Below are positions 1-8,199 of a stretch of DNA of 28,945 bases, one piece after another. The notes beneath the pieces are model-generated. The model did no database searches and was not told where the DNA came from. It was given only the letters and a program-made list of their open reading frames with translations. The number at the start of each line of letters is the position of its first letter. Positions within the stretch are counted from its first letter, which is position 1. The stretch lies in assembly GCA_023415275.1 (NCBI GenBank), contig JAEZLJ010000039.1:1-28945 (forward strand), given 5' to 3'. Source of the DNA: Bacteroidota bacterium. GTDB taxonomy: Bacteria > Bacteroidota > Bacteroidia > Chitinophagales > Chitinophagaceae. Both the position numbers and the translations under genes were made by a program.

Positions 1-525
1 ATAGGGTGCATTGGAGATCCACATTTTACTGCCATTCAGAATATAATGATCTCCAGCATCTTTAATGTTGCTAAGCATGCCTGCAGGATTACTGCCATGA
101 TCAGGCTCTGTCAATCCAAAGCATCCCAGCCATTCTCCACTAGCCAGTTTAGGCAGGTACTTCATTTTTTGTTCTTCACTTCCATAAGCCGCAATCGGGA
201 ACATAACCAATGAACCTTGTACCGAGGCTGTGGAACGAACACCGCTATCCCCCCTTTCCAATTCCTGCATCATTAATCCATAACTGATGTAATCCAGGCC
301 ACCCCCTCCATACGCTGTTGGTATGGTAGGGCCAAAGCATCCCAAATCGCCTAACTCCTTTACAATCTGCACCGGGAACTCGGCCTTTTGTGCATAATCT
401 TCAATGATAGGCGAGATATGTTTTTTGACGTAGTTGCGAACCGTTTCTCTAATGAGTTTATGTTCCTCGGTCAATAGTTCATCTACAAGGTAATAATCGG
501 GTGATTGGAATTGATCGGTTGCCAT
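1..525 (-). CDS. gcdH: Glutaryl-CoA dehydrogenase, N-terminal part (cut by window edge)
   Basis: Oxidises and decarboxylates glutaryl-CoA to crotonyl-CoA, using FAD. I translated 175 codons by hand from the ATG at 525 to the window edge; the family is about 390 residues, so roughly the C-terminal half lies outside. It has the acyl-CoA dehydrogenase N-terminal and middle domains: LGCFGPTIPTAYGG at about 61-74, LGCFGLTEPDHGSNP at about 133-147 and LNGSKMWISN at 163-172. The segment ERGDSGVRSTASVQ (90-103) closely follows human GCDH, including the Arg (97) and Ser (101) that bind the glutaryl carboxylate, which sets it apart from ordinary acyl-CoA dehydrogenases. The frame is open for some 20 codons upstream without another ATG. 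A TATTTTTG box ends 5 nt before this start. It lies downstream of the CAP gene on the same strand, about 1.6 kb from kmo; a link to kynurenine breakdown is inference. Confidence 0.88.
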   Translation of the reverse strand, partial: MATDQFQSPDYYLVDELLTEEHKLIRETVRNYVKKHISPIIEDYAQKAEFPVQIVKELGDLGCFGPTIPTAYGGGGLDYISYGLMMQELERGDSGVRSTASVQGSLVMFPIAAYGSEEQKMKYLPKLASGEWLGCFGLTEPDHGSNPAGMLSNIKDAGDHYILNGSKMWISNAPY

Positions 526-530
526 GCCGG

Positions 531-538
531 CAAAAATA
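531..538 (-). promoter_or_regulatory. Bacteroidetes -7 box before gcdH
   Basis: TATTTTTG on the minus strand matches the Bacteroidetes -7 consensus TAnnTTTG exactly. Only 5 nt separate it from the gcdH ATG, so the predicted transcript would start at or next to the start codon. No clear -33 TTG lies at the usual distance. Confidence 0.45.
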
Positions 539-645
539 GTCGATAACTCAATTGGTTGTAGTACAAGCCGCCCTGCTAAAGGAATGGCATGAGTGGAAGT
601 GCTTATTATATAATAAAAGGAGGAAGCTTGTTAATTAAGCAAATT

Positions 646-1143
646 TTACCTGGCACCAAAGGTTTGCGTCCAGTAGCTACCCACTTTGGCAACACCCATT
701 TCCTTATAACCTTTGTTCATGATGTTCTTGCAATGGCCGGGGCTTTTTAGCCAGCCTTCCACCATTTCTTTTTCAGTTTTGTATCCCATGCCAATATTCT
801 CCCCGTACATCATCCAATGGTAACCAGCCTTTTCAATCCTTTCTCCTGCTTTGAATCCTTCTGGCGAAACATGGCTGAAATAATTTCTTTGATACATGTC
901 ATTGGAATGTTCAAAAGCTGCCTTTTCCAATTGCTCATTCCAGACTAAAGGCGCCGCCGCATAATAATAGGTATCACCACATTTACAACCTTTTTTGCGT
1001 GCCTCATTCACCAGTTTGATGATTACAGATTTATTAAGGCCAACAGAGGGCCCCGGTCCTGGATGTGGATGATCCATAGAAAACCCTGTTATATATAGAA
1101 GAGAAAAAAGCAGTAAACAACCGAGGTGAAAGCCGTATTTCAT
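646..1143 (-). CDS. Secreted CAP/SCP-domain (PR-1-like) protein
   Basis: A 165-residue exported protein made of one CAP (cysteine-rich secretory / PR-1) domain. Residues 1-22 form a signal peptide with a hydrophobic core. The domain shows HSNDM (79-83), YFSHVSPEG (89-97), the GENIG motif (114-118) and the signature SPGHCKNIM (134-142), so the usual His/Glu cluster of the CAP pocket is present. A CKC pair (53-55) and the Cys of GHC (138) may form a disulfide. The molecular role of bacterial CAP proteins is mostly unknown; some bind lipids or metals. It lies between pyrF and gcdH on the same strand with gaps of more than 100 nt, so an operon is not certain. Family assignment is firm, function is not. 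Confidence 0.88.
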   Translation of the reverse strand: MKYGFHLGCLLLFSLLYITGFSMDHPHPGPGPSVGLNKSVIIKLVNEARKKGCKCGDTYYYAAAPLVWNEQLEKAAFEHSNDMYQRNYFSHVSPEGFKAGERIEKAGYHWMMYGENIGMGYKTEKEMVEGWLKSPGHCKNIMNKGYKEMGVAKVGSYWTQTFGAR

Positions 1144-1251
1144 GTTGAAAGATTAACGGGTACAGCCATCCAAAATTGCACCGCAAATAGTTAAAGATTT
1201 GTTGGTGGAGTAGCGGATCAATGCTGAGAACTTAAGCCTTATTTTACTGTA

Positions 1252-2115
1252 TCATTTTTTGAAATGATTAAGATATTTACTCATTTCCTGCTGGTAAGCA
1301 TGGGCCACCTTCCTGGCTTCTTCTGCAAAGTTCTCCGTGGAAGAGGCATAAATAATGGCTCGGCTGGCATTCACCAATAATCCGCAATCAGCGATCATAG
1401 CTTTTTCAGAAATATCTTTTAAACTTCCTCCCTGGGCACCCACTCCGGGTACCAATAAAAAATGATTGGGTATGAGTTTTCTTACAGCATCAAACTCTTC
1501 CGCCTGGGTAGCACCAATAACATACATGGTATTTTCGTCCGTTCCCCAGAGCGAAGAAGTTGACAAAACGGTTTCATAGAGATAACTGGTTTCCTTCCTG
1601 GTGATATGAATTCCTTCATCCAGCGTTTCCTTATGACTTACAAGCTTTTTCATTTCAAAATCACGCGCACCGGGGTTGGAAGTAAGACTTAGTATAATAG
1701 CCCATTTTTCCTTGTAGGCCAGGAAGGGCTTTACACTATCCTCTCCCATGTAGGGAGCTACAGTTATTGAATCAAAAGACATGGATTCAAAAAATGCTTT
1801 TGCATATTGCGATGAGGTATTGCCTATATCCCCGCGCTTGGCATCAGCAATTTTGAAATGAGAGGAAGGAATGTAATCAACCGTTTTTTCAAGAGCTGCC
1901 CAGCCTTTTAAACCTTGTGCTTCATAAAAAGCAGTATTTATTTTATAGCTCACGCACAGATCCTTGGTAGCATCAATGATCTGTTTATTGAATTCAAATA
2001 CCGGGTCCTCCAGGGTCATCAAATGAGCAGGTATCTTAGCGGGGTCAGTGTCAAGGCCAACGCATAGGTAACTCTGCCTGGAAAATATGGCTTCGGCTAA
2101 TTGATTACGTGTCAT
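1252..2115 (-). CDS. pyrF: Orotidine 5'-phosphate decarboxylase (type 2)
   Basis: Catalyses the last step of UMP synthesis, orotidine monophosphate to UMP plus CO2, in the cytoplasm. The 287-residue length and the motif DAKRGDIGNTS (91-101), with catalytic Lys93 and the paired aspartates, identify the longer type 2 subfamily. LCVGLDTDP near 17-25 is the N-terminal substrate-binding strand, and VPGVGAQGG near 222-230 is the phosphate-binding loop. It follows kmo on the same strand after a 42-nt gap but has its own TATCTTCG box just before the ATG, so it is probably a separate unit. No functional link to kynurenine breakdown is implied. Confidence 0.95.
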   Translation of the reverse strand: MTRNQLAEAIFSRQSYLCVGLDTDPAKIPAHLMTLEDPVFEFNKQIIDATKDLCVSYKINTAFYEAQGLKGWAALEKTVDYIPSSHFKIADAKRGDIGNTSSQYAKAFFESMSFDSITVAPYMGEDSVKPFLAYKEKWAIILSLTSNPGARDFEMKKLVSHKETLDEGIHITRKETSYLYETVLSTSSLWGTDENTMYVIGATQAEEFDAVRKLIPNHFLLVPGVGAQGGSLKDISEKAMIADCGLLVNASRAIIYASSTENFAEEARKVAHAYQQEMSKYLNHFKK

Positions 2116-2120
2116 AGCAG

Positions 2121-2128
2121 CGAAGATA
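2121..2128 (-). promoter_or_regulatory. -7-like box before pyrF
   Basis: TATCTTCG on the minus strand differs from TAnnTTTG at one base, and 5 nt separate it from the pyrF ATG. The same octamer precedes the genes starting at 12084 and 19895, which supports it as a local variant of the box. Confidence 0.4.
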
Positions 2129-2157
2129 TAGCAGGCTGCATATTTTATACCCTTATA

Positions 2158-3522
2158 TTAGGTTTGGCGATGAGGTACGCCCTGCAATCGTGACAGTATC
2201 ATATCTTCAACCTGGCTTGTATTCCATTGTTCCTCGATACCTGGCATAGACATCACCTCCTGCATGATAGCTTCCTGCTTTTCACTGTTAGCCAGGGCTT
2301 CACTATAACGGATCTCAGGGTGGAAGGTCACCTGTGAATAGGCCGGGATCCATTTGTCCGGGTATTTTTCATATAAGTTGGACTCAATCTTTTTCTGTAA
2401 TAAAAATTTCGGGTCTGCTGTTTTAGCCCGCATTTCTATAAAATTGTTGATGGCGAGATCTGCTATAGCATCGGTATCAGGCTTGCGTAAAGACTGGAAT
2501 TTTGATAGTATAGTTTCCCAATCATCGGCATATAATTCCATTATCTCATTTAAAAGACTGCAATCTTCAAATCCTGCATTCATACCCTGGCCAAAAAAGG
2601 GCACGATGGCGTGAGCTGCATCACCAATCAGGCAAAATTTATCTTCCCGTATCCAGGGAAAACATTTAACGGTGACCAGGGAAGAAGTAGGATTTTTAAA
2701 GAATTGTTCATAAAGATCAGGTATCAGCTCAACTACATCAGGAAAGGTATTTTGGAAGAAAGCCTTGACAGCCTCTTTGGTAGTTAATTTTTCAAAAGAT
2801 AAAGAACCTTTGAAAGGAAAGAATAAGGTGCCGGTGAATGAACCATCAGGGTTAGGCAACGCAATGAGCATATAATCCTTGCGGGGCCAGATATGCAATG
2901 CATGCTTCTCTAATTGAAAACTGTTATTGGGTCCTGCAGGTATAGACAGTTCTTTATAACCACAATCAATATAGTATTGGTGGTAATCAAACTGGGTATG
3001 CTGCAGCATATGGCTTAACCGTGCTGCCGAAAAAGCACCATCAGCCGCCAGACAAATTTCAAAAGGAACAATCGTCTGCTTGTTTTCTCCTGTGCTGAAC
3101 AGGATCTCGTTTTTCTCCCAATCAATACCCTCACATTTATAACCAAACTGAATGGCTACTCCTTGTTGTTCTGCCAGATCCATTAGCCTTACATTCAGCT
3201 CCCTTCTTGAAACTGAATTGATATATTCTCCTGCTTTACCATAAGGTTGAAAAGCCTGCCGGCCATCCACATGATGTATCTGGCGCCCATGCATGGGTAT
3301 AGCAATTTGCATAATCTTATCATCCACTCCCACTTCCCTTAATGCCTTAATACCCCTGTCACTCAAGGCCAGGTTGATGGAGCGTCCTGCCTCCACAGTT
3401 TCTTTGCGCATATCGTTGCGGCGCTCAAAGATGGTAACCTGATAGCCTCTCTTTGACATATAAATGGAAAGCAATGAGCCTACCAATCCTGCCCCAATAA
3501 TGACTGCTTGCTTCTTTATCAT
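2158..3522 (-). CDS. kmo: Kynurenine 3-monooxygenase
   Basis: FAD and NADPH dependent hydroxylase that turns L-kynurenine into 3-hydroxykynurenine. The 454-residue protein has an N-terminal Rossmann motif (VIIGAGLVGS, 7-16), the KMO signature GRSINLALSDRG (46-57), the AADG motif (159-162) and the second FAD motif FCLIGDAAHAIVPFFGQGMN (296-315), followed by AGFEDC. The mammalian enzyme has a C-terminal membrane anchor; none is evident here, so it should be soluble. Its ATG overlaps the kynU stop by 4 nt (ATGA), a translational-coupling arrangement that puts it last in the SDR-amnC-ridA-kynU-kmo operon. Its product is the next substrate of kynureninase. Confidence 0.95.
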   Translation of the reverse strand: MIKKQAVIIGAGLVGSLLSIYMSKRGYQVTIFERRNDMRKETVEAGRSINLALSDRGIKALREVGVDDKIMQIAIPMHGRQIHHVDGRQAFQPYGKAGEYINSVSRRELNVRLMDLAEQQGVAIQFGYKCEGIDWEKNEILFSTGENKQTIVPFEICLAADGAFSAARLSHMLQHTQFDYHQYYIDCGYKELSIPAGPNNSFQLEKHALHIWPRKDYMLIALPNPDGSFTGTLFFPFKGSLSFEKLTTKEAVKAFFQNTFPDVVELIPDLYEQFFKNPTSSLVTVKCFPWIREDKFCLIGDAAHAIVPFFGQGMNAGFEDCSLLNEIMELYADDWETILSKFQSLRKPDTDAIADLAINNFIEMRAKTADPKFLLQKKIESNLYEKYPDKWIPAYSQVTFHPEIRYSEALANSEKQEAIMQEVMSMPGIEEQWNTSQVEDMILSRLQGVPHRQT

Positions 3523-4790
3523 TGATGTAATATGGTTTGTATGATGTTACCAAAGGTCCAAGCATCAGCAAAGCTGTTGTACAAGGGAACAGGGGCCAAT
3601 CTAATTACGTTTGGTTCCCGCCAATCCGCTATCACTCCATGATCGATCAGGGCGTCAAAGATGGCTCTTCCCTGTTCCAGCATCAGTAAAGAAACCTGGC
3701 AGCCATGAGCATCCGGAGGTGTGATCAATTGGGTCACTTTCCTGTGTTGCTTTTCATTGATGTCATTGAGAATGAAAAACAGGAACCTGGTTAGCTGCTG
3801 GCTTTTTTGTAAAAGCGTTTCCATGCCTGCCTGCTCGAAAATAGCCAGGGAAGCTTTATGAGCTGCCAGGGAAAGTATGGGCGCATTACTGAGCTGCCAG
3901 CCTTCCGCGGTAGGGATGGGATCAAAATGCGGGTGCATTTGAAAACGGTTCTTCTTGGAAGTACCCCACCAGCCTGCCAGCCTGGGTAAATCCTGGTTAG
4001 TGGCATGCTTTTCATGAACAAAAATGCCGGCCACTCCACCAGGTCCTGAATTCAGATACTTATAACTGCACCAGCAGGCAAAATCAACATCCCAGTCATG
4101 CAGTTGCAAATAAATGTTACCAACGGCATGTGCCAGATCAAACCCTGCAAAAGCTCCTTGTTCATGAGCCGCTTTTGTGATGGTGGCCATATCAAATACC
4201 TGCCCTGTATAATAATTGACTCCACCGAACAATACAACAGCCGTACTGTTTCCATGCTTTTCAATAGCCAATAAAATATCTTCCGTTCTGATAATACTTT
4301 CTCCCTCGGGTGGATGAACCTCTATAATGGCCTCTTTAGGATTGAATCCATGAAACTGCACCTGGCTTTCCAGGGCATATTGATCGGAAGGAAAGGCCTT
4401 GGCTTCACAGATTATTTTATACCGTTCAGGAGTTGGTCTATAGAAGGTGGCCATCAATAAATGTAAATTGACCGTTAGCTGGTTCATGGCTACTACTTCC
4501 AAAGGCAAAGCACCTGTAATGTTAGCTAAAGGGGCCGCGAAACTTTCATGATAATTGACCCATGGACTCCTGGCATTGGTATGTCCCATAACACCAAGGG
4601 CTGCCCAATCTTCCAGTTCCTGGTTGATATAATCTATCGTGGATTTGGGTTGTAATCCCAGGGAATTTCCGTTGAGATACACAGCATCCTTATTATTGTG
4701 TTGGGGTATAAAAAACAGCTTCCTAAAGTCCCTCAAATTGTCAGCCTCATCTAATTCATTTGCAAAGGCAATACTATTCTGGTAATCCAT
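3519..4790 (-). CDS. kynU: Kynureninase
   Basis: PLP enzyme that cleaves 3-hydroxykynurenine (or kynurenine) to 3-hydroxyanthranilate (or anthranilate) plus alanine. From the ATG at 4790 it is 423 residues, the usual size. YLNGNSLGLQP near the N-terminus, FDLAHAVGN (about 217-225) with the cofactor Asp and the stacking His, and WCSYKYLNSGPGG with the Schiff-base Lys at about 244 are all present. A longer frame opens at a TTG at 4799 and overlaps the upstream ridA, but the ATG directly after the ridA stop (TAA, one base, ATG) is the more natural start. Tight spacing with ridA and the 4-nt overlap with kmo indicate one transcript. Confidence 0.95.
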   Translation of the reverse strand: MDYQNSIAFANELDEADNLRDFRKLFFIPQHNNKDAVYLNGNSLGLQPKSTIDYINQELEDWAALGVMGHTNARSPWVNYHESFAAPLANITGALPLEVVAMNQLTVNLHLLMATFYRPTPERYKIICEAKAFPSDQYALESQVQFHGFNPKEAIIEVHPPEGESIIRTEDILLAIEKHGNSTAVVLFGGVNYYTGQVFDMATITKAAHEQGAFAGFDLAHAVGNIYLQLHDWDVDFACWCSYKYLNSGPGGVAGIFVHEKHATNQDLPRLAGWWGTSKKNRFQMHPHFDPIPTAEGWQLSNAPILSLAAHKASLAIFEQAGMETLLQKSQQLTRFLFFILNDINEKQHRKVTQLITPPDAHGCQVSLLMLEQGRAIFDALIDHGVIADWREPNVIRLAPVPLYNSFADAWTFGNIIQTILHQ

Positions 4791-4791
4791 T

Positions 4792-5208
4792 TTAATCAAT
4801 TGTGGCTATTACTTTTAACTCAATAGCAATAGGTGTAGGCAAACTTTTCACTTCTACTGTGGTTCTGCAGGCTTCCACATCCTTAAAATAATCATTGTAA
4901 ACCTGGTTGTATTTTGAAAAATCTTCCTTCATATTGGTTAGAAATACTGTTACATCCACAATCTGGTTCCAGCTGCTGCCTGCCGATTCCAGCACTGATC
5001 TTACATTGGCAAACACGGCGTGACATTCAGCCACTATATCATAGGAAATGATATTTCCATCAGCATCCATTTTAAGTCCGGGAATGCTATTATCCTTCGC
5101 GCTTCTTGGTCCAATACCCGAAAGAAATAAAAGATTACCTACTCTTCTTGCATGCGGGTAAGCCCCAAGTGGTGTAGCCGCATGATCCGTTTTGATGATA
5201 TCACCCAT
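4792..5208 (-). CDS. RidA/YjgF-family deaminase, probable 2-aminomuconate deaminase
   Basis: A 138-residue RidA-family protein. The family hydrolyses enamines or imines; the 2-aminomuconate deaminases of kynurenine and aminophenol pathways belong to it. The family pattern is clear: an N-terminal MGDIIKTDHAATPLGAYPHA, then NLLFLSGIGPR, FANVRSVLESAGSSWNQIVDVTVFLTNM, and the C-terminal CRTTVEVKSLPTPIAIELKVIA with the conserved Arg and Glu. An ATG at 5244 would add 12 residues and overlap the upstream dehydrogenase by 20 nt; the start at 5208 gives the standard family N-terminus, so I chose it. Its place between the semialdehyde dehydrogenase and kynU argues for action on 2-aminomuconate, but the substrate is inferred from context. 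Confidence 0.85.
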   Translation of the reverse strand: MGDIIKTDHAATPLGAYPHARRVGNLLFLSGIGPRSAKDNSIPGLKMDADGNIISYDIVAECHAVFANVRSVLESAGSSWNQIVDVTVFLTNMKEDFSKYNQVYNDYFKDVEACRTTVEVKSLPTPIAIELKVIATID

Positions 5209-5224
5209 GTTCTTAAACTGTTTT

Positions 5225-6682
5225 TTATAAAGCCACGCACACATTTTTAGCTTCGGTATAAAAACGAAATGCTTCCCATCCCCCTTCCCTGCCTACCCCA
5301 CTATTCTTAACACCTCCAAATGGAGTTCGAAGGTCACGCAGCAACCAGCAATTGATCCAAATGATGCCGGCTTCCAATTGCATGGCTGTTTTGTTGGCTA
5401 TTGAAATATCCTGCGTCCAGATGGTGGCTGAAAGTCCATAATGGCAAGAATTGGCCAGGGCAATGGCTTCCTCCCTGGTCTTAAAGGTTTGCAGGGTAAC
5501 GACCGGTCCAAATATTTCCTCTTTATTGGTTTCACAATCCGGTCCTAATCCTTCAATGATAGTAGGCTCAATAAAATAACCGTTTTCACAGCGGCCTTTT
5601 ACTTGCACCACGTTGCCGCCACATAGTATAGTGCCACCTTCTCTTTTAGCGGTCTCTATAGCATTGGTTATTTTTTGAAAATGTGGCTGGCTGACAATAG
5701 CGCCCTGCTTCACATCTTCCTCTAAAGGATCTCCCACCTTGAGTGCTTTCACTCTTTCGACAAATTCCCTTTTGAATTGATCATAAATAGATGCTTCAAT
5801 TATGATCCTTGATCCGCAAAGACAGATCTGTCCCTGGTTCAAAAATGATGATTGAATGGTGGTGTTCATCATGTTTTCCCAATCGCAATCAGCAAATATG
5901 ATATTGGGGTTCTTGCCTCCCAGCTCCAATGACAATTTTTTAAACATAGGAGCCGCGATGCGGGCAATTTGTTCACCTGCACGGGTGCTTCCCGTAAATG
6001 AGATCGCTTTTACGGAAGGATGCTTTACAATAGCTTCCCCTGCCTGCTCACCTTTGCCATGTATGATATTCAATACACCATCAGGTAGCCCAGCTTCCTT
6101 GCAGATCCTGCCAAGCAGGTACGCACTTACTGGCGTCACTTCCGATGGTTTGGCCAACACACAATTTCCTGCCGCCAAAGCAGGAGCTATCTTCCAGGTA
6201 AACAGGTATAAAGGCAGGTTCCAGGGCGAAATGCAACCCACTATGCCAAGCGGCTGTCGCAGGGTATAATTGATCGCCTTTTCCTCCATCATATGGCTGT
6301 CGGAGGCAAAATGCATAATACCTGTAGCAAAGAACCTGAAGTTGGCCGAAGCCCTGGGTATATCTGTTTTTTTACTGAGCCATAAAGGCTTGCCATTATC
6401 AATGGTTTCTGCCAATGCCAGGTCATTTGTATGGGCTTCAATCAGATCAGCTATACGGTTCAAAAGTCGGAAACGTTCTTCCGCTGATGTAGTACTCCAC
6501 CCTGGAAATGCTTTTTTTGCAGCATCAACTGCCAGTTGAATATCCTTTTCGTCACTATCAGGAACCTGTGTCAAATGGGTTCCTGTAGCAGGCGCTATGT
6601 TTGGTACGTACCTGCCTGACAATGGAGGCACCAATTGGCCACCAATATAATTTTCAAGAAAAGCAGGAATAGATACATCCAT
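5225..6682 (-). CDS. 2-aminomuconate 6-semialdehyde dehydrogenase
   Basis: Aldehyde dehydrogenase of 485 residues that oxidises 2-aminomuconate semialdehyde to 2-aminomuconate with NAD+, competing with its spontaneous cyclisation to picolinate. ALDH landmarks are all present: SPWN with Asn155, FTGSTRAG (229-236), LELGGKNP with Glu253 and FLNQGQICLCGSR with the nucleophile Cys287. Near the C-terminus, CWLLRDLRTPFGG (445-457) is typical of the 2-aminomuconate / 2-hydroxymuconate semialdehyde subgroup; Arg449 falls where the Pseudomonas enzyme has a substrate-binding arginine (from memory, R464). Distinguishing amino- from hydroxymuconate semialdehyde by sequence alone is weak; the kynurenine neighbours decide it. 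It follows the SDR gene by 35 nt. Confidence 0.93.
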   Translation of the reverse strand: MDVSIPAFLENYIGGQLVPPLSGRYVPNIAPATGTHLTQVPDSDEKDIQLAVDAAKKAFPGWSTTSAEERFRLLNRIADLIEAHTNDLALAETIDNGKPLWLSKKTDIPRASANFRFFATGIMHFASDSHMMEEKAINYTLRQPLGIVGCISPWNLPLYLFTWKIAPALAAGNCVLAKPSEVTPVSAYLLGRICKEAGLPDGVLNIIHGKGEQAGEAIVKHPSVKAISFTGSTRAGEQIARIAAPMFKKLSLELGGKNPNIIFADCDWENMMNTTIQSSFLNQGQICLCGSRIIIEASIYDQFKREFVERVKALKVGDPLEEDVKQGAIVSQPHFQKITNAIETAKREGGTILCGGNVVQVKGRCENGYFIEPTIIEGLGPDCETNKEEIFGPVVTLQTFKTREEAIALANSCHYGLSATIWTQDISIANKTAMQLEAGIIWINCWLLRDLRTPFGGVKNSGVGREGGWEAFRFYTEAKNVCVAL

Positions 6683-6717
6683 ATATAAGTTTACCTCATT
6701 TAATTAAATGACTGGAA

Positions 6718-7503
6718 TTATATACTCCCTGTTCTGCCCCCGTCAACCGGAATGCTGGTTCCATTTACATAAGCTGCAGCGGGTGATGCCAGGAATGCTG
6801 CCACGGCAGCAATCTCGGAGGCTTCCCCAAACCGTTTAGCGGGTACTTCTTCCATCATTTCCTTTTCCACTATTTCTATGGATGTACCTTTTTGCTGTGA
6901 TGTAGATTGTACAAGAGATTCCAACCTGCTGGTTCGTGTGAAGCCAGGTAAAACATTATTAACAGTAATGCCAAATTCACCCAACTCATTCGACATGGTC
7001 TTCGCCCAGGAAGCCACACTTCCCCGGATGGTATTTGATACACCCAGGTTTTTGAGAGGTATCCGCACAGAAGTGGAAATAATATTGATGATCCTTCCAA
7101 AATGTTCCTGCTTCATTCCGGGAATGACAGCGGTGGTCAATATATGATTGACGATAAGGTGTTGTGTAAAAGCTTGCAGGAACTGGTCCTCTTTTGCATC
7201 TACTATAGGCCCAGCCTTAGGTCCCCCGCTATTATTGATAAGTATATGTATGGACTGGGAAGCACAAATTGTATTGATCAATTCTTTTACTTTGTTGAGA
7301 TCATTGAAATCAATAGCATGATAAGAATGAGATTGCCTGAGTGTGGTATCAAGCTGGCTAACCGCAATCTTAAGATTCTCTTCATTCCTGGCCAATAAAA
7401 TACAATTGGCACCCATCAGGGCCAGTTCTTCAGCTATGGCATAACCTATTCCCTGGCTGGCGCCACATATTACAGCATTACGGCCTTCCAATGATAAATT
7501 CAT
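6718..7503 (-). CDS. SDR-family oxidoreductase with altered active site
   Basis: A 261-residue short-chain dehydrogenase/reductase and first gene of the leftward kynurenine operon. The Rossmann motif GASQGIG (14-20) and NNSGG (90-94) show dinucleotide binding, and the C-terminal PVDGG is typical. Ser143 sits where the catalytic serine belongs. Thirteen residues later, where Tyr is expected, there is Ser156, and the expected Lys is Arg160 (SNTIR replaces YxxxK). Some SDRs annotated as 3-oxoacyl-ACP reductases share this SN..R pattern, so it is a subfamily trait and not a sequencing error. Its substrate is unknown. Context points to a ring-cleavage intermediate such as 2-aminomuconate or a later keto acid. 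Confidence 0.85.
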   Translation of the reverse strand: MNLSLEGRNAVICGASQGIGYAIAEELALMGANCILLARNEENLKIAVSQLDTTLRQSHSYHAIDFNDLNKVKELINTICASQSIHILINNSGGPKAGPIVDAKEDQFLQAFTQHLIVNHILTTAVIPGMKQEHFGRIINIISTSVRIPLKNLGVSNTIRGSVASWAKTMSNELGEFGITVNNVLPGFTRTSRLESLVQSTSQQKGTSIEIVEKEMMEEVPAKRFGEASEIAAVAAFLASPAAAYVNGTSIPVDGGRTGSI

Positions 7504-7508
7504 ACTTT

Positions 7509-7516
7509 CAAACTTA
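7509..7516 (-). promoter_or_regulatory. -7 box before the SDR operon
   Basis: TAAGTTTG on the minus strand matches TAnnTTTG exactly and ends 5 nt before the SDR ATG. It would start transcription of SDR-amnC-ridA-kynU-kmo next to the start codon. The palindrome at 7554-7583 lies about 40-70 nt upstream. Confidence 0.45.
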
Positions 7517-7553
7517 AACAGATTTGTTGTAATTTTTGATTTGAATTGATAAA

Positions 7554-7583
7554 GTATAACACCTTTTGAAAGAGGTGATATAC
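7554..7583. promoter_or_regulatory. 30-bp interrupted palindrome between the kynurenine operons (putative operator)
   Basis: Twelve of fifteen base pairs are symmetric. The outer arms are GTATA/TATAC and the inner arms CACCT/AGGTG, followed by TT/AA around the centre; mismatches are at 7559/7578, 7565/7572 and the central pair. It lies in the 109-nt gap between the divergent SDR and haaO starts, 30 nt before the haaO ATG. The shape suits a dimeric regulator controlling both operons. Known kynurenine regulators in other bacteria include the Lrp/AsnC-type KynR; no regulator gene is visible in the window. Confidence 0.6.
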
Positions 7584-7612
7584 ATGGCCCATAAAACGTA
7601 TAAAACTAAAGT

Positions 7613-8143
7613 ATGATTGCTGCACCCTTTAACCTGAAAAGATGGATCGATGAAAACCGATCCCTGTTAAAGCCTCCTGTAGGAAATCAGTGTATCTATA
7701 AGCAGGCAGAGAATTTTATTGTGATGGTGGTTGGAGGGCCTAATAGCAGGAAAGACTACCACTACAATGAAAGTGAAGAGCTTTACTACCAGGTAGAAGG
7801 AAATATTGTACTGAAGATCATAGAAAATGGACATCCGAGAAACATCATGATCAATGAAGGCGATATCTTCCTGTTGCCACCTCAAACACCGCATTCACCC
7901 CAACGACCTGCCAATACTGTAGGACTTGTCATCGAAAAGATCAGGGAGGAAGCAGAAAATGAAGAAGATGCATTTATGTGGTTCTGCGAAAATTGTGGCA
8001 ACAAGCTGTATGAAGAATCAGTATTTGTAAAGGATATAGTCAAACAACTTCCTCCTATCATGGATCGATTTTATTCCAATGAATCATTAAGAACCTGCAG
8101 TAAATGCGGCACAGTCATGGAACCTCCTGCAAAGGCAGTGTGA
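7613..8143 (+). CDS. haaO: 3-hydroxyanthranilate 3,4-dioxygenase
   Basis: Cupin dioxygenase that opens the ring of 3-hydroxyanthranilate to 2-amino-3-carboxymuconate semialdehyde (ACMS). The 176-residue protein keeps every key residue of the Cupriavidus enzyme with a one-residue shift: iron ligands His50, Glu56 and His94, and substrate-binding Arg46, Arg98 and Glu108. The C-terminal rubredoxin-like iron site is complete, with Cys125, Cys128, Cys162 and Cys165; animal enzymes lack this site, so this is the two-iron bacterial type. It is the first gene of the rightward operon, divergent from the SDR operon and 30 nt from the palindrome. The ACMSD gene follows 56 nt after its stop. Confidence 0.96.
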   Translation: MIAAPFNLKRWIDENRSLLKPPVGNQCIYKQAENFIVMVVGGPNSRKDYHYNESEELYYQVEGNIVLKIIENGHPRNIMINEGDIFLLPPQTPHSPQRPANTVGLVIEKIREEAENEEDAFMWFCENCGNKLYEESVFVKDIVKQLPPIMDRFYSNESLRTCSKCGTVMEPPAKAV

Positions 8144-8199
8144 TCAAGAATAATTAGGCTTTGCCACTGCGTTATATTTTCTTTGTGCATCCACCACAT

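Noticed and set aside
4791..4799. TTG start for kynU at 4799
   Set aside because: It overlaps the ridA stop, while the ATG at 4790 follows directly after that stop and gives the usual length.
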